The notes under the pieces are model-generated. The model was not told the DNA's origin. It saw only the letters and a program-made list of their open reading frames with translations, and did no database searches. Below are positions 1 through 11,300 of a stretch of 64,000 nucleotides of DNA, piece by piece (position 1 is the first letter of the stretch; each line of letters begins with the position of its first letter). The stretch is taken from positions 620,001 to 684,000 of the forward strand of contig JAZAYU010000007.1 in NCBI GenBank assembly GCA_038501625.1. Reading direction: 5' to 3'. A program made the translations under genes and the position numbers. The DNA comes from Corbicula japonica. Taxonomy: Eukaryota; Mollusca; Bivalvia; Venerida; Cyrenidae.

Positions 1-411
1 TGTGAATCCCTCAATCATGTGCTAAAACAGTCAACTGACTGGAAGTCTAAACCCATGACCGAACTTGTAAATGGGATCCAACTAATAGTCAAGGGAAAAT
101 TTCGCGACCTGCGCGGTGCATTAATTAGTACAGGCGAGTACCGTTTGGCGACTAGCCACGAAAAATTCGCGCAAACGAAATCTGACTGGATTCGTCTGAC
201 CGATGAACAACGCAAAAAGTTGTACTATCGTTTCAGAAACTATATTGTTCCGAACACAGGAAAAATGACATCTACAGATGGCCGCACAACGATTGTAGCG
301 CCCAGAACGCTTGGGAAAAAAACCCTGGCCAAAACAAACGGAAAATTAATGTCCGCACCAAACCCGGAAATAAAAAAGCTAAGTTTTGATAGTTATTATT
401 CCGATTCGTGA
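1..411 (+). CDS. possible MULE-like transposase C-terminal fragment (partial)
   Basis: An open frame enters from the left edge of the window and ends at TGA 409-411, giving about 136 residues. It opens with CESLNHVLKQ and continues with a DW and a basic LYYRFRNY segment. The start resembles the 'ESxNxxLK' stretch that follows the catalytic domain in Mutator-like (MULE) transposases, and the later GEYRLA motif also fits that part of the family. No catalytic DDE residues or SWIM zinc finger are visible because the upstream part is outside the window. There is no splice acceptor at its left end within the window. It could equally be a domesticated host gene derived from such a transposase. The family call rests on a short motif and is tentative. 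Confidence 0.4.
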   Translation, partial: CESLNHVLKQSTDWKSKPMTELVNGIQLIVKGKFRDLRGALISTGEYRLATSHEKFAQTKSDWIRLTDEQRKKLYYRFRNYIVPNTGKMTSTDGRTTIVAPRTLGKKTLAKTNGKLMSAPNPEIKKLSFDSYYSDS

Positions 412-1178
412 ATTTCAACCCTAGCGAAATCAAAATATTGAATATCTAGTCTTATTAGAATAATTCAAGTGCGCACAATTAAACCCTCGCAAAAATGTCA
501 CTGTCATTAGCGCGAAATTTGATCCCCTCGAAATTAAACGTTTCAACAGTAATACTATGCCATTTGCCTTTATCGCTTTGTCGGCGGCTTTTCACTCTTC
601 GCGTTGAATCCTAATTACTTTCGTTGTATTTTTTTTGCCTGAACATTTACGTTACAAAAATTCTATCCATGTGTACATCGGCATACAGCTATGTAAACAT
701 TTTTGTTGTCATTAGTACATTGTTGATATTATCAAATTATATTATTCTGTGACTTGTACTTTTAAAAACTACAGAACCTTTTTTTATAATTTATGCTTCT
801 ATAATATCCTTGTATTATGATCACTCCGAATAATCATGCTAATGACTCACATAATACCATGCCATGCGCCTTTACCTCTTTGTTGTGGGCTCTTCACTTA
901 GTGATGATCGGTTTGGAATGTCCGGTCATTAGCATGATTATTTTATCTCACAATTCCATGGATTCCAGATTACTATTTGTTGAATTGGTTTGTCACAAAA
1001 AATACCCGGTATTTACTTTTATCGTAAACGATCAATTGATATATCAAACCGTTGAACTTTGTCCGCATTAAAAAGCAAATATGAATATTGTATCGCTATA
1101 ATTTCGCTACTAAACATGTTAATTAATATCTTTTTACACGTAATTAACATCATTCTAGTCGCATTCGGTATTTCTTAT
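412..1178. other. AT-rich spacer, no gene seen
   Basis: No coding exon, RNA or clear element is seen. Two stretches, about 555-600 and 857-905, share a loosely similar pattern (ATGCCAT..GCCTTTA..CTTTGT..GGCTCTTCAC), suggesting an old diverged duplication. Confidence 0.4.
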
Positions 1179-1265
1179 GTCACATTTGGTATTTTTCGGT
1201 CGCATTCGGTATTTTTCGGCCGCATTCGGTATTTTTTGGTATTTTCGGTCGCATTCGGTAATTCT
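1179..1265 (+). repeat. short tandem repeat, about 20-23 bp unit
   Basis: Four to five imperfect copies of a unit centred on CGCATTCGGTATTTTTCGG, with length variants, ending about 20 bases before the foldback element that follows. Confidence 0.75.
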
Positions 1266-1283
1266 ATGCACCCCTGATTTGTT

Positions 1284-4045
1284 GACAAAAAGTGAGTATG
1301 ACTAACATTTTTTTCTCTTTATAAGACAGAAAGACGAACTTTTCAAACATCGGGGAATGTAGTGCCATGTCAGGATGATGAAGCTTCACAGAAAACACGG
1401 TTTCATATTTTAAACATGTAAACTGCTCCGGCTGAAACTTTATTTTTCATATTTAAATGAATTTATTTTAAACGATGTCGTTGCAAAAAGAAACAGTTTT
1501 AAATAGATTCTAATATGTTTTGTGTTATTGGTGGTCTGTTTTGTTTCTTTCAGATGGGAGCATTTAAAGGGTTCAAGAAAAAATGCTATTGTCTATCATC
1601 AAATAAGAAGAAAAACATTATTTAAAGTAATGAGACAGAAAAGCAATCTGTTAAAAATAAAATGATGATTATCAAAAATATTCCACAGGAAAGCTGTAGT
1701 TTTTGTTTCTTGATGATCACAAATACAGGATCAAATCTATTCATGTATTTTAAATATTTCAATTTGATCGACAAGCTCCAGGTATACTTCCAAGTAAGTA
1801 AGTACAGTACAGCTCGGGTGTTTCCAACCAAAGTCCGCGCTACGCGGCGGACTTCGTCAACGCGGACTTGACTGCTCTAGTCCGCGCTGGCCCGCGTTCA
1901 GCCTCAATCCCCCGCGTTTTAACTCCGTGGACAGCCCCAGGCAGAAACTCCGATTGTCTCGGCGTACTTTATCGCGGCAACGCGGGGGCCTTGCCTGTTA
2001 GGATTACTATTATTATCATCAAATTTGCTTTAATAAATGTATAAAGTCATGTCATAATTTACAAAATGTACATGGTTATTTATTTCAAGAAAATACCTTT
2101 TATTTTATTGTGTTATTTACATGTTATGAGTTATGTGTGTGTAAATAAAATTGTGAAAAAAAGCTTTCTTTGTGTTGTATCTTCGTTCATAATTTTCAAT
2201 AAGATTCGCAAACATTGACCTTACTTTTAGTGACACTGCATGCAACTTTCTTTCTATCATGCGCTTAACAAAGGCCAAATGTACACAGTACATGTTTATT
2301 AATATAAAATTCTCAATGAAATGGAGCTTGGCGGGTAGTTTGCTGGTATTAACTGTTAACAATACAGCTTGAGTATAAAAGTTCTTAGCTTTAGCATATT
2401 CTTATTCGGATTTATAGTCTTTTCTGTTTTTATCTTTTATTTTTTTCTTAAAAATTAAATGGAAGAACAAAATAATATTATGTTTTAAAATTAAATTAAT
2501 ACTGAGCTGATGTTATTGTAAAAGCGAAAAAATAATTCTGCAGTAATTTAATAACAACATAAAGTAAAACATTTTAACATTAGGTTTAAAGTTCATCAAT
2601 TTGAAATACTAAACAAAGTAATGTAACGAAGGAAGTTATAAATACTGTACCTGAAAAACAACAAAGTTAACGTAAACAAACGTAACGAACACAAATAACT
2701 TAACACATCGTGAAAAATTATACCAGCCTCATACTGTACCTGAAAAAAGAAAATCAAATATAATGACAATTGTACGAAATAGTAGCGATATCAATAACGC
2801 CGCGTTCCACCGGCATACTACGCGGAGTTCCTCCGCGTCATGTTTTGTACAGATAAGCTGTCCCGCAAGTCCGCCCTAGTCCGCGCTGAACGACAAGGTC
2901 CGTGCGGGCAATCCCCGCGTTTTTACGCGGAGAAAATACGCGTTAAACGAGTTGGGTCCGTGGAGGGCGCGCGGAAAATGTAAAAAACTCCCGAGCTGTA
3001 CTGTATGTTTATTAAATTTACATTTAAGCACGGGAGATAAAAGCATATGATAAAAATATACCTTTAAATATATATACACCTTGTATGAAGTGTAAACATT
3101 TTATTTATAGATAAACGTTCATGACTATGTTGTTATCAGATATAATATTTCCACATTTTTACACATATATTATATCTAAAATCATAAGACTAAATAGATA
3201 CAAAAATACCGTGTTATGAAGAAAACAGAATTAGTAAACGACAGACGATTAAAATCACACCGTCACTGTCAAACCCAAACAATTCAGAAGACTATTTTTC
3301 AGACTTACATATACCTGCATCTTAACTTTTATTACAAAAATTCTACTTTAAGATATATTGACATTTACTAGCTTTTGATATGATGATTTTAATAATCATG
3401 TAATGGTGCTTGTTGTTTGCTCTTCGAAATCTTAAAATTAATATCTGTAGGTGCGATGAAAAAAATTTATTGGAAACTCCATTTCGTCGCAACATTTTTT
3501 CCACATAAATTGACATTGTGTTCAACAAAACATAATAAAATTTTATATTGAAATGTCTCGGAGCTGTAACATATGTATGTGAAAAAATCAGGAGTGTAGT
3601 GAATACGTTTAGACTGACAAACATTGGTATGCTGGTGTTATGTTTTCGCTCTGCCTCCTATGATCTCGCTCCACAACCTGCACTTTCGCCCCTGCACCTT
3701 TTGAAAAATGCACATAAATCGTAATAAAGAGGCATTACATCATTCGAAATCTGTACAGCAGTCACTTAAGACCGGTATTTGATTTACACGCAACATAGAA
3801 ATAATTTCTAAAAGCAAACAAAGAACAGAATTAAGTCGAAATGATCAGTTTGTAAAAGGAAAGCACTATAATTGTTCTCTGGGTAAAAAGTTCTAGTGGG
3901 AGCAGTTTACATGTTTAAAATATGAAACCGTGTTTTCCGTGAAGCTTCATCATCCTTACACGGCACGGCATTCCCATGATTTTTTTAAAAGTTCGTCTTT
4001 CTGTCTTATAAAGAGAAAAAATGTTGGTCACACTCGCTTTTTGTC
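1284..4045. mobile_element. foldback element with about 146-bp inverted arms
   Basis: The left arm (1284-1429) and right arm (3899-4045) are inverted copies of each other with scattered mismatches; shared blocks include GAAGCTTCA, ACACGGTTTCATATTTTAAA and the outermost GACAAAAAG..GAGT. The 2.5 kb between them has no long ORF and no recognisable transposase, so the element looks non-autonomous. A different TIR element (1803-3005) sits inside the loop, so the foldback element is the older insertion. Target duplications could not be fixed by eye. Confidence 0.75.
1803..3005. mobile_element. nested TIR element with TA flanks (Tc1/mariner-like ends, non-autonomous)
   Basis: Left end 1803-1818 and right end 2990-3005 are perfect 16-bp inverted repeats (TACAGTACAGCTCGGG). 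If the outer TA is the target duplication, the element proper is CAGTACAGCTCGGG inward. About 180 bases inside each end are GC-rich with repeated GTCCGCGCT/CCGCGT motifs, while the core (about 2000-2780) is strongly AT-rich with no transposase. This two-tone composition is unlike the surrounding DNA. TA duplication is typical of Tc1/mariner elements, but there is no protein to confirm the family. Confidence 0.7.
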
Positions 4046-4475
4046 TGCTTGCGCTCAATCCCGGAAGTGGCTTTCGCTTATTTTGTTATGTTCTCTTTTT
4101 GGTTGTGGAGCAAATGTTTACCGGGCGTGCTCTAGTTCTCGAAAATCTGTGCTGCACAAGATGCAGGGCAGTGTCATGCACTGCAGCCATGCATGCTGTA
4201 GATCGACCTTGTTATGACTAATCATTGCAAACTAGATAATAGATACAAAGATACAAACTTTTATTTATAGTTGGTATTGTATATAAAGATTAACATTAGC
4301 TATGCATACTGGTAGCTATTGACCGACATAATATTAACAAGAAACAATAACAAGCAATAAGTTATTTAGCAGAAACACATATGATATATCAATACATGCA
4401 ATATTAAGATACTAGTACACTTATTATTATTTAAATATTATACATGATAAAATATTGAATAAAACATTGTCAGGT

Positions 4476-5990
4476 TCATATCACACTAATTTCTGCAGTG
4501 CTAGTATACCTAAAAGAATAAGAGTTACATTTTATCTTAACTAGATCATTCAAGTAAGTAGTTGTTTCTTTATTGATGATTTTGTATGTTTCAATGACTA
4601 TAGATCTCAGCTGCCTTATTTTTAATGAAGGAAGTTTGGATTTAATAAGTAAAACATCATATGAAGAAGAATAATCATTGTAAATGAAACAGAGAGCTCT
4701 TTCTTGAAATTTTTCTATTTTCTTAGTATTTACTTCACCACAGAAGTGCCAAGTTAACAGAGAGTAATTAACGTTGGATAAAATAAAGGCAGTGTTTTTT
4801 TTTTCACTTTTGGGGGAAGGGGGTCGCAGCCCTTTGGAGGGGGAAAATTGCGACGTGAACAAAGGAAAGGGGGAATATTTGGAATATACTTGCAACCTGT
4901 CAAACACAACAAAACGAAGGGTTCACTGAGTTTTTAATTCAAAGAAAGTCAGTGGTCTACAGTGAAATGTCTCTTTCTCCCTCTGCAATTTTATCAATTA
5001 TTCTTGTCAATGTATTGTCTGTAAGTGGGGTATCCATTAAACATCTCCTGACTCAGTATGGTCTGTAACAAACTCCAGCAAAGGGGCAATTTTTTATCGG
5101 ACATGGGGGAAAAATATACTATTTTGAGGGGGGAATGGGGCCCTATTTCTCCCAATATTTGGCATAAAAAAATCACTAAATGGAATGGTATATTGTCATT
5201 TTTCCAAGTTTACAAAGATGCCTGCCAATTCTTTTTAACACATTTAACTGTCTGGATGCTTTTCTACAAATATTTGACACATGAATATCAAAATTTAGTT
5301 TAAAATCAATGGTAACTCGAAGAAGTTTAACTTCATCTTCACACTTAATCACTGTTTTTTGGTCTAAGTTAAAAGAGACATTTTGCTGTTTGTTTGTTTT
5401 TTTTACCTATTGCCACCATGGCTACAGCTTGAAATTTTTCAGGATTGGCATCTTGTTGTCTGAAAACCATTTGATAAGTGTCTGACTGTCTTCCTGAAGT
5501 GTATCTACAACTTTTGACATAGCTATTATGGTCTGAACAAGAAAGAGTGTTGTCATCTGCATAATTATATAATTTACCTTTAGAATTTTAATAAAATATA
5601 TCATTAATAAAAATATTGTGTTAAAAAGCACTGGTCCTATTAATAGATCCTTGTGGGACACCTTTATATAATTTTAAAAAGCTACTTTTGCAGTTGGACA
5701 ACTTGACACACTGCTGTCTATTGCCAAGATAACTTTTCAACATACAGAGTGCGCTTCAGATAAACCATATGCTTCAAGTTTCAATACCAAAAGATCATGT
5801 GGTAGACAGTCGAACGCTTTGATAGGTCCATTAAAATGGCTCCTACATATTTGTTATCATCAAGTGCTTGCTTCTAGTCCTCAATAATTCTAAGAAGAGT
5901 TGTTTGACAATCGTATCCTGCTCTTTAAGCTGACAAAAATGGGTTAAAATGATTATAAAAGAAATTTGAAAGTTGCTCATTAATAGTTTG
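4476..5990 (-). mobile_element. decayed LINE reverse transcriptase fragment
   Basis: Read on the minus strand, pieces of a non-LTR retrotransposon reverse transcriptase appear in the expected order but in shifting frames. About 5750-5820 encodes FDCLPHDLLVLKLEAYGL. About 5640 encodes the VPQGS motif, followed near 5575 by the catalytic YADD motif. Near 5200-5300 the thumb-type segment SRQLNVLKRIGRHLCKLGK is seen, and 4490-4790 encodes the C-terminal TWHFCGEVNTKKIEKFQERA region ending at a stop at 4476-4478. Frameshifts, stops and an insertion (about 4797-5182) show it is dead. The style is that of RTE/jockey-like LINEs common in invertebrates; the exact clade cannot be set from these pieces. 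It could have been copied as a 5'-truncated insertion. Confidence 0.85.
4797..5182. mobile_element. insertion splitting the LINE, hAT-like ends possible
   Basis: The LINE reading passes from the IYHSI segment (minus strand, near 5190) directly to the segment encoding AFILSNVNYSLLTW (near 4795) if these roughly 385 bases are removed. The insert starts with CAGTGTTTTTTT and ends with AAAAAAATCACTA, which read as short imperfect inverted ends. It is rich in G-runs on the plus strand. CAGTG-type ends occur in hAT elements, but no target duplication was clear. Confidence 0.55.
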
Positions 5991-7303
5991 TTCAAAAATT
6001 TTCGAAATAGATCTAGTAGGCAGTAGATACTAACTGGCCTGCACACGTGCACACTGATACAGCACAGAGCCAGACATTGTTCCGGGCAAAAGCAGGGCCG
6101 GATTTTCTGTCTGGGTCGAAGACCAAAGTCATTCCACGGACAACGACGGGGATTTAAGCGAATAAACCAATTAAGGGATATTTTGCAGGCATAAATGTTC
6201 CTTTGACTTTTGGCGGGAAAATGTGATGGAATACACGCAACGCAACGAAACGGTAAGTATGAATGTGCATAATTATTGTGATAATAGACTCTATCACTGA
6301 CGTAATTATGGAGAAATAAAATGTGTTGAAGTATTTAAACAAATTACGATTTTGTCAGTTGATAATAGCAACATAACTGTTTCCTTAGTTTCTTTTTGAC
6401 AAATAACAGAGAAAAACAATATGAAAACCTAAAGACATAGAACATGTTGGCGCATAGTCTCAATAACTCGACTGCAAGCACAGACCCATTATCATACTGA
6501 CTTTTCACAGATGTCTGTCCTTTACGTCTCAAACAGTTACGATCAAACTGTGGTGGAAATCGACCAGATTTAAATTCTGTTATTTATGGATAAACGTGAG
6601 TCAGGTAAACCTTAAGCGCCGAAATCGAAATTTGTTGACATGGGTGTAGGTTTAAAAGAGGTTTGCATAAAACACGAAAACCGTTATTTATAAAGGATTA
6701 CATATATTGATTCTACTTGAATGTGGCTTTTCAGGTATGTTAATATTTTAAAGATACATATGGTTTAAGAGCCGCCAAATGTGCGATTCAAATTCCGATC
6801 GGCGGCATATAGAAATAGAAGAAAAATTTTCCACATTGATTTGAATAGTAACTGGGTTGTGCGCGAAGGACGATCATCACATATATAGAAAAGTCCTTGT
6901 CGCGCAAAAATTGTTGTTGTGCTAGTTGGCGCCGTGACATAGTTCAAAGATTGTTAAATTGAGAATTTTTAATTATTAACATATTTGCAAAACTATTTCT
7001 AGTTTCTTTTTTCTTTTGCAAGTTCTGTTAAAACAGTAATTGATCAGTAATAAAACAATTATTTCATATGCGATTTGGGAACAGTCAAACAGTTGCCCCT
7101 TATTGTCGGGGATAGTGATTTGAACTGTTGCTCTCGGCTACAGCTTCGGACAACAGTTCAAAACCCTACCCCCTCCACCTCGGTCCTACAGTATGACTGT
7201 TCCTAAATCACATAGGAAATAAGCGTACACACTGATTAATTATATAAAACACTGTTAAATCACAATAATCAAATCTGCCGAAAATTACAGGAATCTAGAC
7301 CTG

Positions 7304-7452
7304 TGCCAAAATTCTTAAACCTGAGATTGGGGACCAGTCTTAAATCTCAAGCATTTGATTGGCTAAATGATTACCAGTCGCCATTTCACCCAATCAGATC
7401 CTTGAAATTTAAGACTGGTCCCCAGTTTTAGTTTTATGATATTTTGGCCCTG
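7304..7452. repeat. family 1 palindromic MITE-like repeat
   Basis: A near-palindrome whose left half (ACCAGTCTTAAATCTCAAGC) is mirrored in the right half (TTAAGACTGGT), with GATTGGCTAAATG near the centre. It is the westernmost member of the family and is more diverged than later copies. Confidence 0.75.
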
Positions 7453-7849
7453 GTCTTGAAGCAATGAAATACCTATGTCCACACAACGTTGTTGTTTAAT
7501 TTATTCCATTTAATTACTGTATTAGGAAAGAATGAGATTTGTAACAATGATTAAACCTGAAATCATTTGGGGTCGTTTGTACTTGGTTTTCTACAATTTA
7601 TTGTAAATTACCTTGAATTGATAAATTTGATAAAGATACGATTTCTTCATGTTGTATTTTTTTAGTTATAATGTTTCTATATTATGAATGATCTCTAGTA
7701 TACAAACAAAGCTGAACAGTTTAGAATGTTAACAAAGCCCTTGAAAACACTCGACCAAGGTTTTCGATAGTACACTAGAAAGCTTCCCTAATATCCATTG
7801 CGTATATATTTTCCATTGCGCTATATTATTTCTCGATGCGCACGCAGCT

Positions 7850-7864
7850 GTTTCTATGGATAAC
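7850..7864 (+). promoter_or_regulatory. weak X-box-like (RFX) motif upstream of CFAP206
   Basis: GTTTCTATGGATAAC resembles the imperfect-palindrome X-box bound by RFX factors that drive ciliary genes, about 465 bases before the CFAP206 start codon. It departs from the consensus at several positions, so this is only a candidate. Confidence 0.2.
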
Positions 7865-8328
7865 AAATATGGTGGAATGAGTTAGATTAAACCAATATTT
7901 TGTAAATCAAGTCGGGAGTAAAATAATAATAAATTAACAGGTAAAAATTGGCTAATGTACTCTCTATGACTATACTGACTGCAAAACACATCGCTAATGA
8001 ATGCAAATAAAATGAAATATGTCATGCTAATTTCTTGGGCTAAAGTGCCAAGTCTTGGTTAGCATCATTATTTTAATCAACACACAGACATAAAACGATA
8101 AAACGTGTAATAGTTTCAACAGCAAGGTCTAAGTTATAACTAGTCATCTGTGACAAGCTTAAATATTGTTGTCCCATTATTTCTACTTTCCAATATTTTC
8201 ACCCGTAATCTCAGTCTGCTAAACTGTCCTCTGTAATATCAAAATACACAAGTAGTGAAGTAATTCCATCATTTTAAACACATCAAATTTACTTGTCAGG
8301 TGCTTGTTGTGAAACTTGAGAGACGAAG

Positions 8329-11300
8329 ATGTCTCGAGCCCAGGCAGAGAGCGTCATCAAGAACATTATCAGAGAGATTGCTCAGGAATGTGCAAGCAAG
8401 GGTCAGGCTGTGTCCGAGACCTTGGTGGCTTTCATGGTAAGTCTAAGGAATTAAAGATGTCTGTTCTTCAGGGCATAGGGGACACCTGCAGTTTACCGGT
8501 ACGGCTGTTGTCGCCCTATAACCCCGCTGGCATTATTAATCATATATTCATTGAACAGTTAGTTCAAAATATAGTGGTGAATGGGGGCTGCCGCCCCCTC
8601 GCCCCCGCCTGCATTATATAACTAATATATAACTATTACGCAAGCTCTATGTAAACATCTGTACCGGTAAACTGCATTCTAGCCGGGCATAGTACTGAGC
8701 TCGGATCTTTAGAACAAATGATCAGTCAATATGAATCTATATTCCGATGTTTCATAGGCGTAACCATTTACTCCTTATATACTGATAAGCCTTTTACCAT
8801 ATGGGAGACCAGTGTAGATCCAGATGAGCTAGCAAAATGGTGCAATATGATTTGGATCTAACTTATTCAATTCTTGATCAGAAATAAATCAGTGAATCTA
8901 AAAGTGAACAGTGTAAATCCTAATCAGATAGCATGGATAGCATGTTTCTGAATCTACACTTTTCGCTCGTGAAATAAAGTCTTATCTATGGGTTAAAAGG
9001 TTTAACCTCTTTTCAAGGACCATTAACTGATTAGATGAGTCTATTAAGTTTCTTCAGGAAGCTCAGAGGTAGACTCTGGGAAATATAGTGTCTCAGAAGT
9101 CATAAACTTCATCCTCAATTGAGCCAATTGAGAAATTGTCTCTATATTTCTTAAAGAAATAAGAAAACCGTAGGTAGCTTCTCCCTTTAATCTGTAAAAT
9201 CTTATCATTGTTTGACAACCAAGGGCACCGTAATCCCTGTAATAAAGCACATACAAAGTTTAATGTGTTTGATCTGAAAATTTATGCTTTCCATTCTTTT
9301 TCAGGTGAAAGCTGTGGTCCTTGACCCATCCAATGAATTTAATGTGGACAGAACTTTGACTAAAGACGATGTTCAGAAACTAATCAGGGTAATGAAGATT
9401 TTATCGCCTTGTTTTTAAAATTATTTTCGCCACAAATGGTAATATCTTTCAGTTGAAATAGATGAATCTGCAACTTTTTAAATGCTGCAAATCTATCATT
9501 CTTGTTTTACATGTAACAACATTCTTCAGGCCTGTTATAACCTCATTTTTTTTAAATCTGAAGATGTTTTTTTTCAGTCATCTCTATTTTAAGGAGGATG
9601 TTGTTGTTGTTAATTATGACTGGACTAAACAAAAAATGATGATGATGATGATGCCAGCTAATCTGGAGTAAAGGATTGTGTACAAATGAAATACATTGTA
9701 TGATGCAGTTTTCATAGTTTTTTTATTCTTTCTTTCAGCTTTGTGTTGATCGGTTGATGGACACACGGTCTCCAGCTCTTGATACTGTCAAAATGCAGGT
9801 CTATTTCGACATGAATTACACCACAAGAGGTAATCAGTCTTCTTAAATGAAACTTAACATGTAAAGAAGGTTAATACCTTTGCTCCGCAGCACTGGACCC
9901 AGTTTTAAGATCTGCAGCAATCTGGTCAGAATGCTTATTCAAGCACCTTATTCCAATTTATGCTCCATTTGCTCCCAGGAAAATAAAACGAATACTTAAT
10001 ATTATGAATTGCAAGTTGTCTTAAGCATATCTGCACAGCCTTTTCTGCTTATAAATTGTTTGAATGAAATTTTAATATATTTTTGTTGTCATAATTTTCT
10101 TCCAGTTAAATTTGACATAAAAACAACCAATGTAGTGGTAAATCTTACATTCATGTAATATAGAACCATTTCCATATGAATGTGGAAAGAAACTAGCTAA
10201 CATATGTATTTGTATCTCTATAGCTGATTTCCTGGATGAACATCGTAGAGTGTTGGAGTCCCGGTTACAGCCTGTACTAAGGGAGATAACTGACAGTCGG
10301 GCTCGGACCCGGGAGGAGCTGGAAAGTCTCTACAGGAAGATAGTGTCAGCTGTGTTACTGAGGTCTGGCCTTGGTAGTCCAACAGATATTGCTGTGGTTA
10401 GAGAAGCTACAGGTATTGGCTTTATTGACCCTTTGCTCCATCTATACACATTTTATTGCAACCACTGGTAGATCTACATCATCAGGCACATCCTTGCCAT
10501 CTGATCAGGACCTGCACTGGCTTTTTGGTCATAAATAACCTTATACATAAAAAAGGCAAACAATGCAGAATCTGATCAGATGGCATGAATCTCACTTGAG
10601 CCACTTAAATGACTGTTGGTAAAAATTTAGGTCTTACTAAATAAACACTTTAATAATGTTAGGGAATTATGATTTAAAAAATTCAATTTACATTTAAATT
10701 GCTTAGTTTCATTAAGTTTGAAAAACTGCTTCTTTCAATATCTTTGATATGCATCCACAAGGCAAATAAATTTAACATTTTTATACGAAAGAGACTGGTT
10801 CTCATTTCAGCTGCTTTACAAAGTGTTTTCCCTCAGACTGAGCTGGGAACCTTCATGTCACTGACAAAACGTGACAAGGAAAGACAACTGCTAGAGCTAA
10901 CAATGATCGTCACTGGTATTCGACTCTTCAACAAAGAGTGTGGGAAAGGTGGTGAGGGCATTGATGACTGTAAGTGAATACAACAGTAACAAGTCAGCAT
11001 CATTGTATTGTTCCTATTAACCTTTTACTTCATGTGATATGGCCTTTATGTCATGGAAAAACATTTTTGTGCCATCTGATCAGGATTTACACTGTTTGCT
11101 TTTTAATTCATTTTGTTATTTCTGACCAAAAAATGAACAGTATAGATTCTGATCAGACAGCAGCATGGATGTGCCACCTGATCTGGTCTACACTGTTTGC
11201 ATATCTGATGAAACCAGTATATATGAAGTAAAGGGTTAAATACATGATTTCCTGTCATTTATGAGTACCATTTAAGTCCTGTGATATCCTGTGAGTTGAA

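Larger units (their letters stand above)
5991..8328. other. intergenic region upstream of CFAP206
   Basis: No exon was recognised. Contents: a palindromic stretch at about 7075-7210, a family 1 repeat (7304-7452), and the presumed promoter region of CFAP206 in the last few hundred bases. The short frames on either strand lack splice context and protein character. Confidence 0.5.

Noticed and set aside
3343..3624. 93-codon minus-strand frame
   Set aside because: Lies in the loop of the foldback element, with no similarity to any transposase motif I can recognise.
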